A stretch of DNA of 64,000 bases from Haloarcula regularis (GTDB lineage Archaea > Halobacteriota > Halobacteria > Halobacteriales > Haloarculaceae). The DNA lies in contig NZ_CP119794.1 in assembly GCF_029338315.1 (NCBI RefSeq), forward strand, positions 2,852,001-2,916,000, given 5' to 3'. Within the stretch, counting starts at the first letter, position 1; each line of letters begins with the position of its first letter. The notes beneath the pieces are model-generated. The model searched no databases, had not been told where the DNA came from, and was given only the letters and a program-made list of their open reading frames with translations. A program made the position numbers and the translations under genes. Of this stretch, positions 8,034-16,740 are shown piece by piece.

Positions 8034-9129
8034 TCAGACCGTGCCCGAGGCCATCAGAAAGAGCGCGACGGAGATGACCGCAAAGAGGACGCCGACGCCC
8101 TTCTTGATGAGGCTCGTGTCCAGGTTCGCCGAGACGTACGGCGCGATCTGCCCGCCGGTGACCGTCGCGGGGACGGTCCAGACGACCATGTTCCAGGGGG
8201 TCGAGGCGAGGTCGATGTTGTGGGCGCCGGGGACGAGGCCGCCGCCGAAGACGTGGACCAGCGAGGCCAGCACGGCCGTCAGCGCGACGACGATGTGATT
8301 GCTGCCGATGGCGACGCGAACGGGCACGTTGGTCCGCAGCATCGAGATGATGCCCAGTTCGCCGATGCCGAACCCGGCCAGGCCCTGGAAGACGCCGCCG
8401 ACGCTGTAGTTGGCGAATCGCTCTAAGTAGCCGCCGTGCGAGTAGGTGTAGTCGTTGCCGTCGCGGTCGATGCGCGTGACCGTGCCGTCGTCGGCCTTCT
8501 CGACGCCCGCGGGCCCCAGTTTGTCGTCGTCGTCCGGCAGGTCGGCGCGGCCCCCGTCGGCCGCGGCGTCGGCGTCCGCCTCGTCGCCCGCCGCACTCGG
8601 CTCCTCGTGGCCGAGGTCGGCCTTGAACAGCAGGTAGGAGGCGGCCAATAGTGCCATCCCCAGCATCGCGTGGAAGACCGGTGCGGGGATGATAAAGGAG
8701 AGCAGGGCGCCGGCGACGACGAACGGGACCGCGCCAGCGACGAGGCTGAGCGCCAGCCGGCGGTCGACGAGGCCGTACTGGATGAACGCGAGCGCCGAAC
8801 TTGAGAGGCCAAACGACTCGCTGATGAGGCCGACCTTCACGAGCGTCTCGGGCGTCAGCGTCTCGCCGGCGACGACCGGGAAGACGAAGATGAGGAAGGG
8901 GACAAAGAGGGCCGACCCGCTGATACCGACGGTGTTGACGATGGTCGCGCCGGTGATGAACGCCAGGAACAGCCACCAGTACCTGACCCAGTACGCCGTT
9001 CCCGCACTCTCGGGTCGGGGCGAAAAAGTACACCCCAACCACGAACGCGAGCGGTGCGAGGAACACGAAGACGTGCTGATACTTCAGAAAGGTCTTCTGG
9101 ATGCTACTGGACGTAGAAGGGGTGGTCAT
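8034..9129 (-). CDS. TSUP (TauE/SafE) family membrane permease, frame interrupted near 9010-9025
   Basis: A polytopic TSUP protein of about 365 codons, a family that exports sulfite, sulfonates or similar anions. The N-terminal helix (KYQHVFVFLAPLAFVVGVYF) is in one frame. The rest, from SAGTAYWVRYWWLFLAFITG, with the family motif GISGSALFVPF and repeats of the TSUP fold (GLAGFGIGELGIISM), is in the next. One extra base in the run GACCCGAG explains the break; the span is 365 codons plus one base. An acidic ~70-residue cytoplasmic insert lies mid-protein. The substrate is not assignable. A TATA-like element lies at 9160-9168 on the minus strand. Confidence 0.8.
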
Positions 9130-9280
9130 TGAGGCTTGGGCCCAGTGTTTGGAACAATGGTATAAGTGCGTTGCTGTCTGTATATTTCTCGTCACAACGT
9201 TCGTGAACGTCTCCGGCCGGCCGTGTGTACTCGTCTCTTGGGGGTCCCTAGAGGTGATTCTCGCGCACTGGAATCCCTAA

Positions 9281-9290
9281 TATTTATTGT
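9281..9290 (+). promoter_or_regulatory. TATA box before the 61-aa protein gene
   Basis: TATTTATTGT lies about 30 bases before the ATG at 9316, in an A/T-rich patch that stands out against the GC-rich surroundings. Confidence 0.55.
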
Positions 9291-9315
9291 AACACCTGTG
9301 GTACCGTATAGCGTA

Positions 9316-9501
9316 ATGAGTTTTCCCGAGGGGCCCACGGACGCAGTCGAGCAGTCCACGTACGACGACGACCCGGTCGACCCCGCCCCGACGGACGGTC
9401 CCCGTGACGGACTCGCCGGCGCGATTCGCGACCACGTCGAGCACTGGGCCGGCCGCTACGTCGAGATGCGCGTCGAAGCACGCACCGGCCGTCGGGACTG
9501 A
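9316..9501 (+). CDS. Small acidic haloarchaeal protein (61 aa)
   Basis: A 61-residue frame, MSFPEGPTDAVEQSTYDDDP onwards, ending in an amphipathic segment IRDHVEHWAGRYVEMRVEAR. It is acidic in the first half and helical in the second, with no cysteines or membrane segment. A good TATA box at leaderless spacing supports a real gene. I do not recognise a family. Confidence 0.6.
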   Translation: MSFPEGPTDAVEQSTYDDDPVDPAPTDGPRDGLAGAIRDHVEHWAGRYVEMRVEARTGRRD

Positions 9502-9589
9502 GACGGGTCGCCGCAGTTCTCCGCGTGTTCAAGGCCGGTAGCGCCTGCTGTGTGCGCGCGGATAGCGACGTCACGACAAGGGGCCCGAC

Positions 9590-10222
9590 TCAGGTCCCCT
9601 CGACGAGTCGCTCGAGGTGTTCCGGTGGCACCGCGCCGCGGGCGGCGTACCCGTCGTAGGCGAACGTGGGGACGCCCGTGACGCCCTCTCGCTGGGCGGC
9701 GCGGAACTGCTCGCGGACCTCGGCCCGGAGCGCGTCGTCGTCGAGCGCCGACCGTATCTCCGCGCCGTCGACGCCGGCCTCGGTCGCCAGGTCGACGAGC
9801 TGATCCGTCGCCCCGATGTCGGCGCCGTCCTGCCACAGCGCGTCGAAGATGGCGCGGTCGAACGCCAGCCACGTCTCGTAGTCGTGGTGCTCGGCGACGT
9901 AGTACGACGCCACCTGCGCGGGCAGCGAGTCGACGTCGGTGGCGATGTCCAGTTCCATCTCCACGCCGTACTTCTCCTGAAGCTGCCGGACGTTCTGCTT
10001 CGCCTGCTCGTAGTAGTCCTCGCCCTTGCCGTCGTCGACCGAGTGGTCGATGGTGCCGTCGGGGTTGCGCTGCTGACTCCGCAGGTCGAACGGGTGCCAG
10101 TCTATCTCGAGCGGTTCCTCGCGCCGGTCCTGGTACTGCCGTAGCGACTCGCGGCCGAGGTAACAGAACGGACAGACGTAGTCCGAGTACACCGTGATGG
10201 TCTCGTCCGGCTCCTGTGTCAT
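9590..10222 (-). CDS. DsbA-family (FrnE-like) oxidoreductase
   Basis: A 210-residue thioredoxin-fold protein of the DsbA/FrnE/2-hydroxychromene-carboxylate isomerase group. It opens MTQEPDETITVYSDYVCPFC, with the redox pair C17-P-F-C20 right after strand one, then a helical insertion domain (YYEQAKQNVRQLQEKYGVEM), and closes with the cis-Pro loop GVTGVPTF. There is no signal peptide, so it is cytosolic. FrnE-like proteins act as cytoplasmic disulfide oxidoreductases, often linked to oxidative stress. The start ATG at 10222 is chosen because the family N-terminus begins a few residues before the first strand. Confidence 0.82.
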   Translation of the reverse strand: MTQEPDETITVYSDYVCPFCYLGRESLRQYQDRREEPLEIDWHPFDLRSQQRNPDGTIDHSVDDGKGEDYYEQAKQNVRQLQEKYGVEMELDIATDVDSLPAQVASYYVAEHHDYETWLAFDRAIFDALWQDGADIGATDQLVDLATEAGVDGAEIRSALDDDALRAEVREQFRAAQREGVTGVPTFAYDGYAARGAVPPEHLERLVEGT

Positions 10223-10364
10223 GGTCGCCCTATTCGCTCGCGGGTAAAGAGTCCGTTCCGGTCGTGCGCCCCGCGACACGACGGCCGCGCCAGGGCCCTC
10301 GCCCACACGCCGCGTTACTGCTCGACCGGGTTCGCATCGAGTACCCGGGCTCTCCGGGAACAGT

Positions 10365-10374
10365 TTGATATAGG
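10365..10374 (+). promoter_or_regulatory. TATA box of the fructose-bisphosphatase locus
   Basis: TTGATATAGG is centred about 27 bases before the ATG at 10396 and about 80 bases before the real fbp ATG at 10449. The spacing therefore points to translation starting first at the short upstream ORF. Confidence 0.55.
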
Positions 10375-10395
10375 GTGTGGGCGAACCCGGACTCT

Positions 10396-10452
10396 ATGAC
10401 CACGACGCACACGTCGGCGCCGCCCTCGCCGGGGAGGGCGATGGCGGCATGA
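10396..10452 (+). CDS. Possible 18-codon upstream ORF overlapping the fbp start
   Basis: An ATG at leaderless distance from the TATA box encodes MTTTHTSAPPSPGRAMAA and stops at TGA 10450-10452, so stop and fbp start share ATGA. A GGGGAGGG stretch inside it (10431-10438) could serve fbp as a Shine-Dalgarno site. It may be a leader peptide coupling translation to fbp, or chance. Confidence 0.35.
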   Translation: MTTTHTSAPPSPGRAMAA

Positions 10453-11309
10453 CGCACTTCGACTCGGGGAGCACGGTCGACGAGATCGTCTCGGCCATCG
10501 CAGACACGTCCGCGGACGTCCGCGAGGGCCTCGTCGAGGACCGGACCGTCTCCGCGGAGACCAACCCCAGCGGCGAGACGCAGATGGCCGCCGACATCCG
10601 CGCCGACGAACTGTTCGAGGACGCCATCCTGTCGATCGACGGCGTCGGCACCTACGCCAGCGAGGAGCGCGTGGACCCCATCGAGCGCGACGGCGGCGAG
10701 TACCACGTCGCGATGGACCCGCTCGACGGGTCGTCGAATCTCCGGTCGAACAACGCCATGGGAACCATCTTCGGCGTCTACACGGAGCGCCCGCCCGCGC
10801 TGGGGCGCGACCTCGTCGCCTCCGGGTTCGTCCTCTATGGCCCCATCACGACGATGATCGTCGCCCGCGACGGCGAGGTCACGGACTACCTCCTCGAGAA
10901 CGACGTGCCACAGGTGCTCGCCGAGGACGTGACGCTGCCCGAGGACCCCGACATCTACGGCTTCGGTGGGGACGTCCCCAACTGGACCGACGACTTCCTC
11001 GCGTTCGCCCGCGAGATCGAGCAGGAGCTCAAACTCCGCTACGGCGGGGCGATGATAGCCGACATCAACCAGCTGCTCACCTACGGCGGCATCTTCGCCT
11101 ACCCCGCACTCGAGCACAAGCCCGACAGCAAACTCCGCCTGCAGTTCGAGGGCAACCCGATCGCCCACGTCTTCGAGGCGGCGGGCGGGGCGTCCTCGAC
11201 CGGTGACGGCTCGATACTCGACGCCGAGCCCGAGTCGCTGCACCAGCGGGCACCGATGCACGTCGGCAACGCGGCCCTCATCGAGCGACTCGAGGCGGCG
11301 CTGGACTGA
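10449..11309 (+). CDS. fbp: Class I fructose-1,6-bisphosphatase
   Basis: A 286-residue FBPase of the Li-sensitive phosphatase superfamily, hydrolysing fructose 1,6-bisphosphate to fructose 6-phosphate in gluconeogenesis. The metal-binding signature DPLDGSSN is at residues 90-97. The acidic pair before it (YASEERVD) and the C-terminal LTYGGIFAYPA and GNPIAHVFEAAGG match the substrate and allosteric region of the family. The start is at 10449 with an upstream GGAGG; a GTG at 10377 is in frame but would add an unconserved 24-residue tail. Confidence 0.88.
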   Translation: MTHFDSGSTVDEIVSAIADTSADVREGLVEDRTVSAETNPSGETQMAADIRADELFEDAILSIDGVGTYASEERVDPIERDGGEYHVAMDPLDGSSNLRSNNAMGTIFGVYTERPPALGRDLVASGFVLYGPITTMIVARDGEVTDYLLENDVPQVLAEDVTLPEDPDIYGFGGDVPNWTDDFLAFAREIEQELKLRYGGAMIADINQLLTYGGIFAYPALEHKPDSKLRLQFEGNPIAHVFEAAGGASSTGDGSILDAEPESLHQRAPMHVGNAALIERLEAALD

Positions 11310-11312
11310 GTC

Positions 11313-12668
11313 TCAGGCCTCGACCGCGTCCAGCACCCGGGCCGTCCGCTCGACGAGCGTTTCGGCGTCCGTCGCGAGCAGCGTCGCGCTCGCCTCGACG
11401 CCGAGTTCGCCCCGGTCGACGACGGCCACGGGCGTCTCCTCGCTCGCCGCGAACGCCTCGCCGACGCCCCACGTCGCCGTCTCGTCGGCCCCGACGGCCG
11501 CGGGTCGGTCTTCAGGGTCGTAGGCGGGCGCTGACCCGGCCAGGTCGGACAGCGCGTCCTCGACGGCGTCGTCGAGGCGGCAGTTGATCGCGAAGCGTAG
11601 CGCGGGGTCGTGCTCTCGGGCCGCCAGCAGGACACGGGCGACGGTGGTCGACGCCCCGAAGCGGACGCCGCGATTCGGTCGCACCCCCGAGAGCGTGCGC
11701 GTGATGCGCCCCTCGACAGCGGCCGTCTCGGCGGGCGTCTCGGCGTAGGGTGTCGCGCCCACGACGGTCATTCCCACCTCCGGGACCAGTCGGGAGACGT
11801 CGCGGTCGACGAGCGCCTCCACGGCGTCCTCGACGGCCTCGCTCGTCTCGTAGCGCGCGGCCTCGTTGCGCGTCTCGACCAGATGGTGGACCGCGCCGGG
11901 CCCTTCGCCGACGTCTATGTTGTACCGCACCGCCCGCGAGAGCAAGTCGATGCCCGACGCCACGGCCGCCGACAGGTCGTCGCCGTGGCCCAGTCGGGTC
12001 GCGATGGCCGACGAGAGCGTACACCCCGACCCGTGGGTCGCCTCGGTGTCGACTCGGTCGTGGCGGAACGTCGTCACCGAGTCCGCGGTCACCAGTGTGT
12101 CGACCACTTCGTCGCCGGGGACGTGCCCGCCTTTGACGAGCGCAGCCTCGGCCCCCATCTCGACGAGGTCGTGGCCGGCCGCCTCGGCCGCGTCGGGGTC
12201 GTCGACGTCGCGGCCGGTGAGCACCGCCGCCTCGTCGGCGTTTGGCGTGACGAGCCTCGACTCAGCGACGAGGCGCTCGTAGGCGTCCTCGGCGTCCGGG
12301 TCGAGCAGCCGGTCCCCGGAGGCGGCGACCATCACCGGGTCGACGACGAGGTTCGGCAGGTCCCCGGCGTGGTCGACGACGAGGTCGACGACCTCGCTCG
12401 TCGCGAGCATCCCGGTCTTGGCCGCCGCGAGGTCGACGTCCTCGCGGACGGCCCGAATCTGTGCCTCGATGTCCTCGACGGGGAGCAGGTGCTGTCCCTG
12501 GACGCCGGTGGTGTTCTGTGCGGTGACGCTCGTGATGGCGCTGGTGCCGAAGGCACCGCCGGCCTCGATGGTCTTGAGGTCGGCCTGGATGCCGGCCCCG
12601 CCGCCCGAGTCGCTCCCGGCGACGGTCAACACGACCGGCGGGGAGACTGGCGCGTCGGCTCGGTTCAT
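11313..12668 (-). CDS. thiD: Hydroxymethylpyrimidine kinase ThiD fused to ThiN thiamine-phosphate synthase domain
   Basis: A 451-residue fusion for thiamine biosynthesis. Residues 1-~260 are a ribokinase-fold Thi[34 protein letters not shown] and the catalytic [11 protein letters not shown] loop that phosphorylates HMP and HMP-P. The C-terminal ~180 residues, with [19 protein letters not shown] and RFAINCR, are the archaeal ThiN domain, which joins HMP-PP to thiazole phosphate in place of ThiE. The fusion is normal in archaea and both halves look intact. No TPP-riboswitch-like structure is seen upstream. Confidence 0.9.
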   Translation of the reverse strand: MNRADAPVSPPVVLTVAGSDSGGGAGIQADLKTIEAGGAFGTSAITSVTAQNTTGVQGQHLLPVEDIEAQIRAVREDVDLAAAKTGMLATSEVVDLVVDHAGDLPNLVVDPVMVAASGDRLLDPDAEDAYERLVAESRLVTPNADEAAVLTGRDVDDPDAAEAAGHDLVEMGAEAALVKGGHVPGDEVVDTLVTADSVTTFRHDRVDTEATHGSGCTLSSAIATRLGHGDDLSAAVASGIDLLSRAVRYNIDVGEGPGAVHHLVETRNEAARYETSEAVEDAVEALVDRDVSRLVPEVGMTVVGATPYAETPAETAAVEGRITRTLSGVRPNRGVRFGASTTVARVLLAAREHDPALRFAINCRLDDAVEDALSDLAGSAPAYDPEDRPAAVGADETATWGVGEAFAASEETPVAVVDRGELGVEASATLLATDAETLVERTARVLDAVEA

Positions 12669-12775
12669 GCCCGGTGTCTGGGCCGGTGTCCCCAAAGCGG
12701 TGGTGGTCTCGGAGCGGAACCACCGGCCGGCGGCCATCCTAGTATGCTAATAATACTTGATACCAGACCCGAGAA

Positions 12776-12786
12776 AAGTTTATGTG
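12776..12786 (+). promoter_or_regulatory. TATA-like box before the 54-aa protein gene
   Basis: AAGTTTATGTG lies about 35 bases before the ATG at 12816, within an A/T-rich interval that also holds AGTAT/ATACT inverted arms at 12741-12757. Confidence 0.45.
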
Positions 12787-12815
12787 TCTCAGTCCCACAA
12801 AACCGGTGTACGACA

Positions 12816-12980
12816 ATGGAACCGGCATCGAACCAGGCCGACGAGGCAGACGAACGGTACGGCAGTTTCACGACCGGCGGCGGCGACGTCGTCGTCTACG
12901 ACACGGACAACCCGGAAGCGTGGCTCCAGTCCGACTACGCGGTAGAGGTCGGCCCCTCGTCGGAACGAACAAGCGCGTAA
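12816..12980 (+). CDS. Small conserved haloarchaeal protein (54 aa), YDTDNPxAWLQSDYAVEV type
   Basis: A 54-residue acidic protein. The central block VVVYDTDNPEAWLQSDYAVE is a sequence I know from many haloarchaeal mini proteins (I believe the DUF7331 group, from memory). The N-terminus is a charged, probably disordered tail and the conserved block could form a beta hairpin. It has no cysteines and no signal. The function is unknown. It is convergent with the HypE-like gene. Confidence 0.7.
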   Translation: MEPASNQADEADERYGSFTTGGGDVVVYDTDNPEAWLQSDYAVEVGPSSERTSA

Positions 12981-13044
12981 GCGGGTCCTTCTTTCGGCAA
13001 CCCCGGCAACGAGCGACTGCGCCGCCGGCCGGCGACGACGTGGT

Positions 13045-14073
13045 TCAGTCTCGGGTCTCGAGCTTGCCCATGTACTCCTCGAAGGTGCCCCAGAAGGGGT
13101 CGACGCCGGGGTGGTCCGTCGGGTCGCCGTCGACGACGAGGCCCGACCCCTCGGTGACCTCGCCCACCTCGGCGGCCGGGATGCCCTCCGCCTCGAGCGC
13201 CGCCAGTACGTCCTCGACGCCCTCGGGCGGCACCGAGGCCAGCAGCGTCCCCTCGCTGATAGAGATCCACGGGTCGATGCCGAAGAAGTCACACGTCGCC
13301 TCGACCCCGGGCTGGACCGGGACGCGGTCGGTCTCCAGTTCGATGCCGACGCCGGCGGCCCGGGCCATCTCGTAGAGACCGCCGAAGACACCACACTCGG
13401 TGGCGTCGTGCATGGCCGTCACCGGGCCGGCGGCCGCCGCGACCAGGGCGTCCTTCACGGGGCTCATGTCGTAGAAGCGGTCTTTGGCGTCCTGAATCGC
13501 CCCCGGATCCAGTTCCTCGGCCATCAGGGGCTCGAACTGGATTGAGAGCAGTCCCGTGGCCTCGATGGCCGGCCCCTTCGTGACGACGACACGGTCACCG
13601 ACCTGGGCCCCGTCGGGCCGCACCAGCCGGTCGTAGTCGCCGACGGAGACGGCCGTCGCCCCGCCCACCATCGGGTAGTTACACCCGGCGTACCGCGCGG
13701 TGTGGCCGGTGACGACCGAGACGTCCAGCTGCCGGGCCTCCTCGTCGAACGTCTCCCAGACGGTGGCGAACTCCTCGTCGGTGATCTCGGGCGGCAGGTT
13801 GAAGTCGATAGAGAGGTGCGTCGGCGGGAGGCCGGAGACGGCCACGTCGCTCATCAGGATGTGGAACGCGAACCAGGCCGCCCGCTCGAACCCGAGTGAG
13901 GGCATCACGAAGACGGGGTCGGTCGCCATCGCCACGGCCTGCCCGCCGACGTCAACGACGCCGAAGTCCACGCCGTGCTGGGGGCCGAGCGTCACGTCCT
14001 CGCGGTCGGCGCCCAGGTGCGGGTAGATGTACTCGTCGAAGAACTCGCGGTCGACTTTGCCGAGGTCTGACAT
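13045..14073 (-). CDS. AIR-synthase/HypE-like protein
   Basis: A 342-residue PurM/HypE-superfamily protein. The N-terminal half has the ATP-site pattern GPQHGVDFGVVDVGGQAVAM and the conserved MSDVAVSGLPPTHL element; the C-terminal half has MHDATECGVFGGLYEMARAA and ISISEGTLLASV, both typical of HypE-like domains. No hydrogenase genes lie nearby and true HypE ends in PRIC, absent here. A role in hydrogenase maturation is therefore unlikely; the annotation stops at family level. It is cytosolic, with normal length. Confidence 0.75.
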   Translation of the reverse strand: MSDLGKVDREFFDEYIYPHLGADREDVTLGPQHGVDFGVVDVGGQAVAMATDPVFVMPSLGFERAAWFAFHILMSDVAVSGLPPTHLSIDFNLPPEITDEEFATVWETFDEEARQLDVSVVTGHTARYAGCNYPMVGGATAVSVGDYDRLVRPDGAQVGDRVVVTKGPAIEATGLLSIQFEPLMAEELDPGAIQDAKDRFYDMSPVKDALVAAAAGPVTAMHDATECGVFGGLYEMARAAGVGIELETDRVPVQPGVEATCDFFGIDPWISISEGTLLASVPPEGVEDVLAALEAEGIPAAEVGEVTEGSGLVVDGDPTDHPGVDPFWGTFEEYMGKLETRD

Positions 14074-14124
14074 ACCCGGTGATATCTCGCGGTGGTACTA
14101 ATCAGTGGCTATCTGCCGGGGGCA

Positions 14125-16188
14125 CTAGCGTCGCCGTGCCAGCAGCGCCGCCAGCACGAGCGCGACCACCGCGAGCGCCGCGGTAAAGCCTGGCGCGCTC
14201 CCGCCGGTCGTCTCGCTTACCGTCGTGGTGGTGGTCGACGTCGGCGTCGGCGTCGGCGTCTCGGCGGGTGTGACCGTCACCCTGACCGCCCTGGCTTCGC
14301 CGGCCGAGAGCAGCACCTCGCCGGGTTCGGGCACCGTCACGCCCGTCGAGACCTCCGTCGCGTTCTCGGGCGGGAGGTAGACCTGGCGTTCCGCGACCGA
14401 CTGGAAGTCCCTGGTGAACACGACCAGGACCTCGCCGGGTATCTCGGCGTCGTTGACCACCGAGGCGGTGACGACGACGATGTCGCCCTGGTCGGCCGCG
14501 CGCGTGCTGACCTCGACGTCGGTGACGCGGGCCCGCGCCGGACGCTCGACGAGGACGGTCACGTTGTCGCCGTCGACGCTCATCTGGTACCGCCCCGGCG
14601 TGACAAACCGGTGGGAGAGGGGAACGAGCACCGCCTCCCCCGGCTCGATGCGCCCGCGCTGGGTCGACACCTCGGTCCCGTTTATCTCGAGGGTGGCGTT
14701 GTACTGGCCCTCGGTCCCGCCCGCGTTGCTGACGACGGCATCGAGCGTGAGCGTCTCGCCGGTCGCCAGCCGGATCGGCCCGGCGCCGTCGAGGTTCGTC
14801 TCGCGATACGGGCCGGTCACGTTGTACGTCGCCGCCTCGTCCGTCGACGGGAGGCCGTAGCCGATGCGGGCCGGCAGCTGTTCGAAGACGGCGGCGTGGC
14901 GGGCCTGGTCCCACATCGTCACGTCCGTCCGCTGCCCAGTCAGGTCGGCGGCCGCCGTCCGGACCGACTCGTTGCCCGCACGCTCGACGGCCGCGAGGAA
15001 CGCCGCCTGCGTGACCGCCTGGTCGCGGCCGTTCAGCAGGCGGAACGTGTCCTGGAGCGTCCGTTCGCTGTCGCTCGCCACGCGAACGCGCTCGTCGACG
15101 CGGCCGGCGACCAGCGCCCCGCGGTGGTAGTCGGGGTTTCGCTCCCAGGTGCTCGGGTCGGTCAGGACGACGCTGTCGTACACCGCCCGCTCGCCCTCGC
15201 TCATGCGGGCCTCGAACGCTTCGAAGTCGACGCGGTCCTGTTCGAGCGTCAGCAGGGCGGCGTAGTACACTGCGCTCGCTTCGGTGAACCAGCGGCTCTC
15301 GGCCGTCGTCCGGAACCGCTGTCGCGAGTGGACGTATTCGTGAATCCAGACGTTCTCGGCGGTGTCGAGTCGCTCCCGGTCCTGGACCCACATGTCGGCG
15401 TCGCCGGTCTGGAGGCCCCGGACCGCCCACTCGACCTCGCCGGTCGGGGCCGCGACGACGAACACCGACGTGTCCCTGTCGCCGACCCGGAGCGCGTCGG
15501 AGGCGTTGGCGATGGAGTCTAAGATACCCGACCGGTTCTCGGCGAGCGACGACGCCGCGGGGACGACCAGCCGGACGGTCTGTCCGTGGGCGGTCCGGCT
15601 GACAGTCTCCTGCTCGCCGAGGTAGACCAGGTCGTCGCCGGCCGCCCCCGGTCCGTCGGTCGTCACCTCGCGCTCGAAGCGAACCGGCTCGGACCCGGTG
15701 TACCGCCACCGCGTGGGCGTCCGCGAGCGCTGGAACAGTGCCCACTCGCCGGCGTCGACGCTGATGTAGGTCCCGGAGTCTGCCTCGGGCCCGGTCGTCT
15801 CGAGGGTCTCGTTGGGGTTCGTCCGGTAGGTGATGGTCGCCACCGCGGTCGTCCCGTCCCACTCGAAGGCGGTCTCGTTGACCCGGTCGAACCCGTCGGC
15901 GTTGGCCACGGTCACGCTGGCGGGCACCTGCGTCTCGAGGCTGACCACCCGGTCGGGTATCTCGTAGGTCAGCGTCACCCGGACCTCGCCGGGGCGCGAG
16001 GGCGTCAGCGCGTAGGTCTGGGTCTGCCGGATGCTATCGCCGTCGGTGACCTGCGCGCCGCTCGCGCTGGTCACGTCACGGACCGGCGCACCGGTCGTCG
16101 CGCCGGCCACGCCGACGAGTGGCGTGACCACGGCGACCACGACAGCGACGGTGAGCGCGGCCACCACTCCCCGGCGGGCCCCGTGCAT
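14125..16188 (-). CDS. Surface zinc metallopeptidase-like protein with PGF-CTERM anchor
   Basis: A 687-residue exported protein. The N-terminus (MHGARRGVVAALTVAVVVAV to VAGATTGA) is a Sec-type signal. Residues ~40-260 form a beta-rich domain, then HEYVH at 283-287 with a second acidic ligand in WFTEASA (E303) gives a gluzincin-like zinc site with 15 rather than 18 intervening residues. Ig-like beta domains follow. The C-terminus has a Thr/Pro-rich stalk, then APGF, a hydrophobic helix and RRR: the PGF-CTERM signal processed by archaeosortase A. Probable S-layer-anchored, glycosylated peptidase; substrate unknown. Confidence 0.8.
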   Translation of the reverse strand: MHGARRGVVAALTVAVVVAVVTPLVGVAGATTGAPVRDVTSASGAQVTDGDSIRQTQTYALTPSRPGEVRVTLTYEIPDRVVSLETQVPASVTVANADGFDRVNETAFEWDGTTAVATITYRTNPNETLETTGPEADSGTYISVDAGEWALFQRSRTPTRWRYTGSEPVRFEREVTTDGPGAAGDDLVYLGEQETVSRTAHGQTVRLVVPAASSLAENRSGILDSIANASDALRVGDRDTSVFVVAAPTGEVEWAVRGLQTGDADMWVQDRERLDTAENVWIHEYVHSRQRFRTTAESRWFTEASAVYYAALLTLEQDRVDFEAFEARMSEGERAVYDSVVLTDPSTWERNPDYHRGALVAGRVDERVRVASDSERTLQDTFRLLNGRDQAVTQAAFLAAVERAGNESVRTAAADLTGQRTDVTMWDQARHAAVFEQLPARIGYGLPSTDEAATYNVTGPYRETNLDGAGPIRLATGETLTLDAVVSNAGGTEGQYNATLEINGTEVSTQRGRIEPGEAVLVPLSHRFVTPGRYQMSVDGDNVTVLVERPARARVTDVEVSTRAADQGDIVVVTASVVNDAEIPGEVLVVFTRDFQSVAERQVYLPPENATEVSTGVTVPEPGEVLLSAGEARAVRVTVTPAETPTPTPTSTTTTTVSETTGGSAPGFTAALAVVALVLAALLARRR

Positions 16189-16228
16189 ACGCTCCTTGTT
16201 ACAGGCCCCCAATGAAATAACTGCCCCG

Positions 16229-16564
16229 TTATGCGGCCGGTTCGAGCCGCGCCTCGACGTCGTCGAAGACGTCGGCGACGCGCTCGCGTATCTGCTCGCG
16301 GATCTCCCGCACCACCCCGGCGTCCTGCCCGTCCCGGTCGGCAAGCGCCCAGCCGCGGCTCTCGACGTCGGCGCCGAGTTCCGGCGTCGAACACCCCCTC
16401 GTCGCGACCAGGTCACACGCGTTGAGCCCCGCGTCGGTGACCGTCCGCGGGACGAAGTCCTCGAGGCCGCACTCGGCCACCGCTCGCTCGGCGAAGGCGG
16501 TCGACGTCTGCGCGCGACCGGCGTTCTGTACGCAGTCGAAGGCGACGCGGAATGTGTCGGTCAT
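16229..16564 (-). CDS. Low-molecular-weight phosphatase / ArsC-like protein
   Basis: A 111-residue protein with an N-terminal P-loop FDCVQNAGRAQTSTAF, matching C-x5-R of LMW protein tyrosine phosphatases and thioredoxin-coupled arsenate reductases. An acidic stretch WALADRDGQDAGVVREIREQ follows where the family has its D-P loop. The loop departs from the standard C-x-G-N-x-C-R-S: it lacks the second cysteine used by ArsC. A phosphatase-like role is more likely than arsenate reduction. Inverted arms CATACC/GGTATG occur 79-100 bases upstream of the gene. Confidence 0.7.
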   Translation of the reverse strand: MTDTFRVAFDCVQNAGRAQTSTAFAERAVAECGLEDFVPRTVTDAGLNACDLVATRGCSTPELGADVESRGWALADRDGQDAGVVREIREQIRERVADVFDDVEARLEPAA

Positions 16565-16642
16565 GATGAGGTCACGGAGTCCTCTGCGATAGCGTGGGTT
16601 CGCTCACCGGACGTATCGCCGATTTCGGTGCCGTCCCGTCTC

Positions 16643-16664
16643 CATACCCCTATTGAGCGGTATG
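16643..16664. repeat. Inverted repeat CATACC-N10-GGTATG between LMW phosphatase and mutS
   Basis: Six-base perfect arms at 16643-16648 and 16659-16664 flank CCTATTGAGC. On the minus strand this overlaps an A/T-rich patch upstream of the phosphatase gene, so it could be an operator. Confidence 0.3.
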
Positions 16665-16740
16665 TTCCGGCTCGGGGACCCATCGCTGCATCCGCGTTGC
16701 TCCCGCAACCCTTACGCCGGGGACACGCACAGACGTTGAT

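Noticed and set aside
12669..12815. Possible TPP riboswitch before thiD-thiN
   Set aside because: No CUGAGA/ACC-type conserved TPP-box elements are seen, and TPP riboswitches are not expected in haloarchaeal thi genes.
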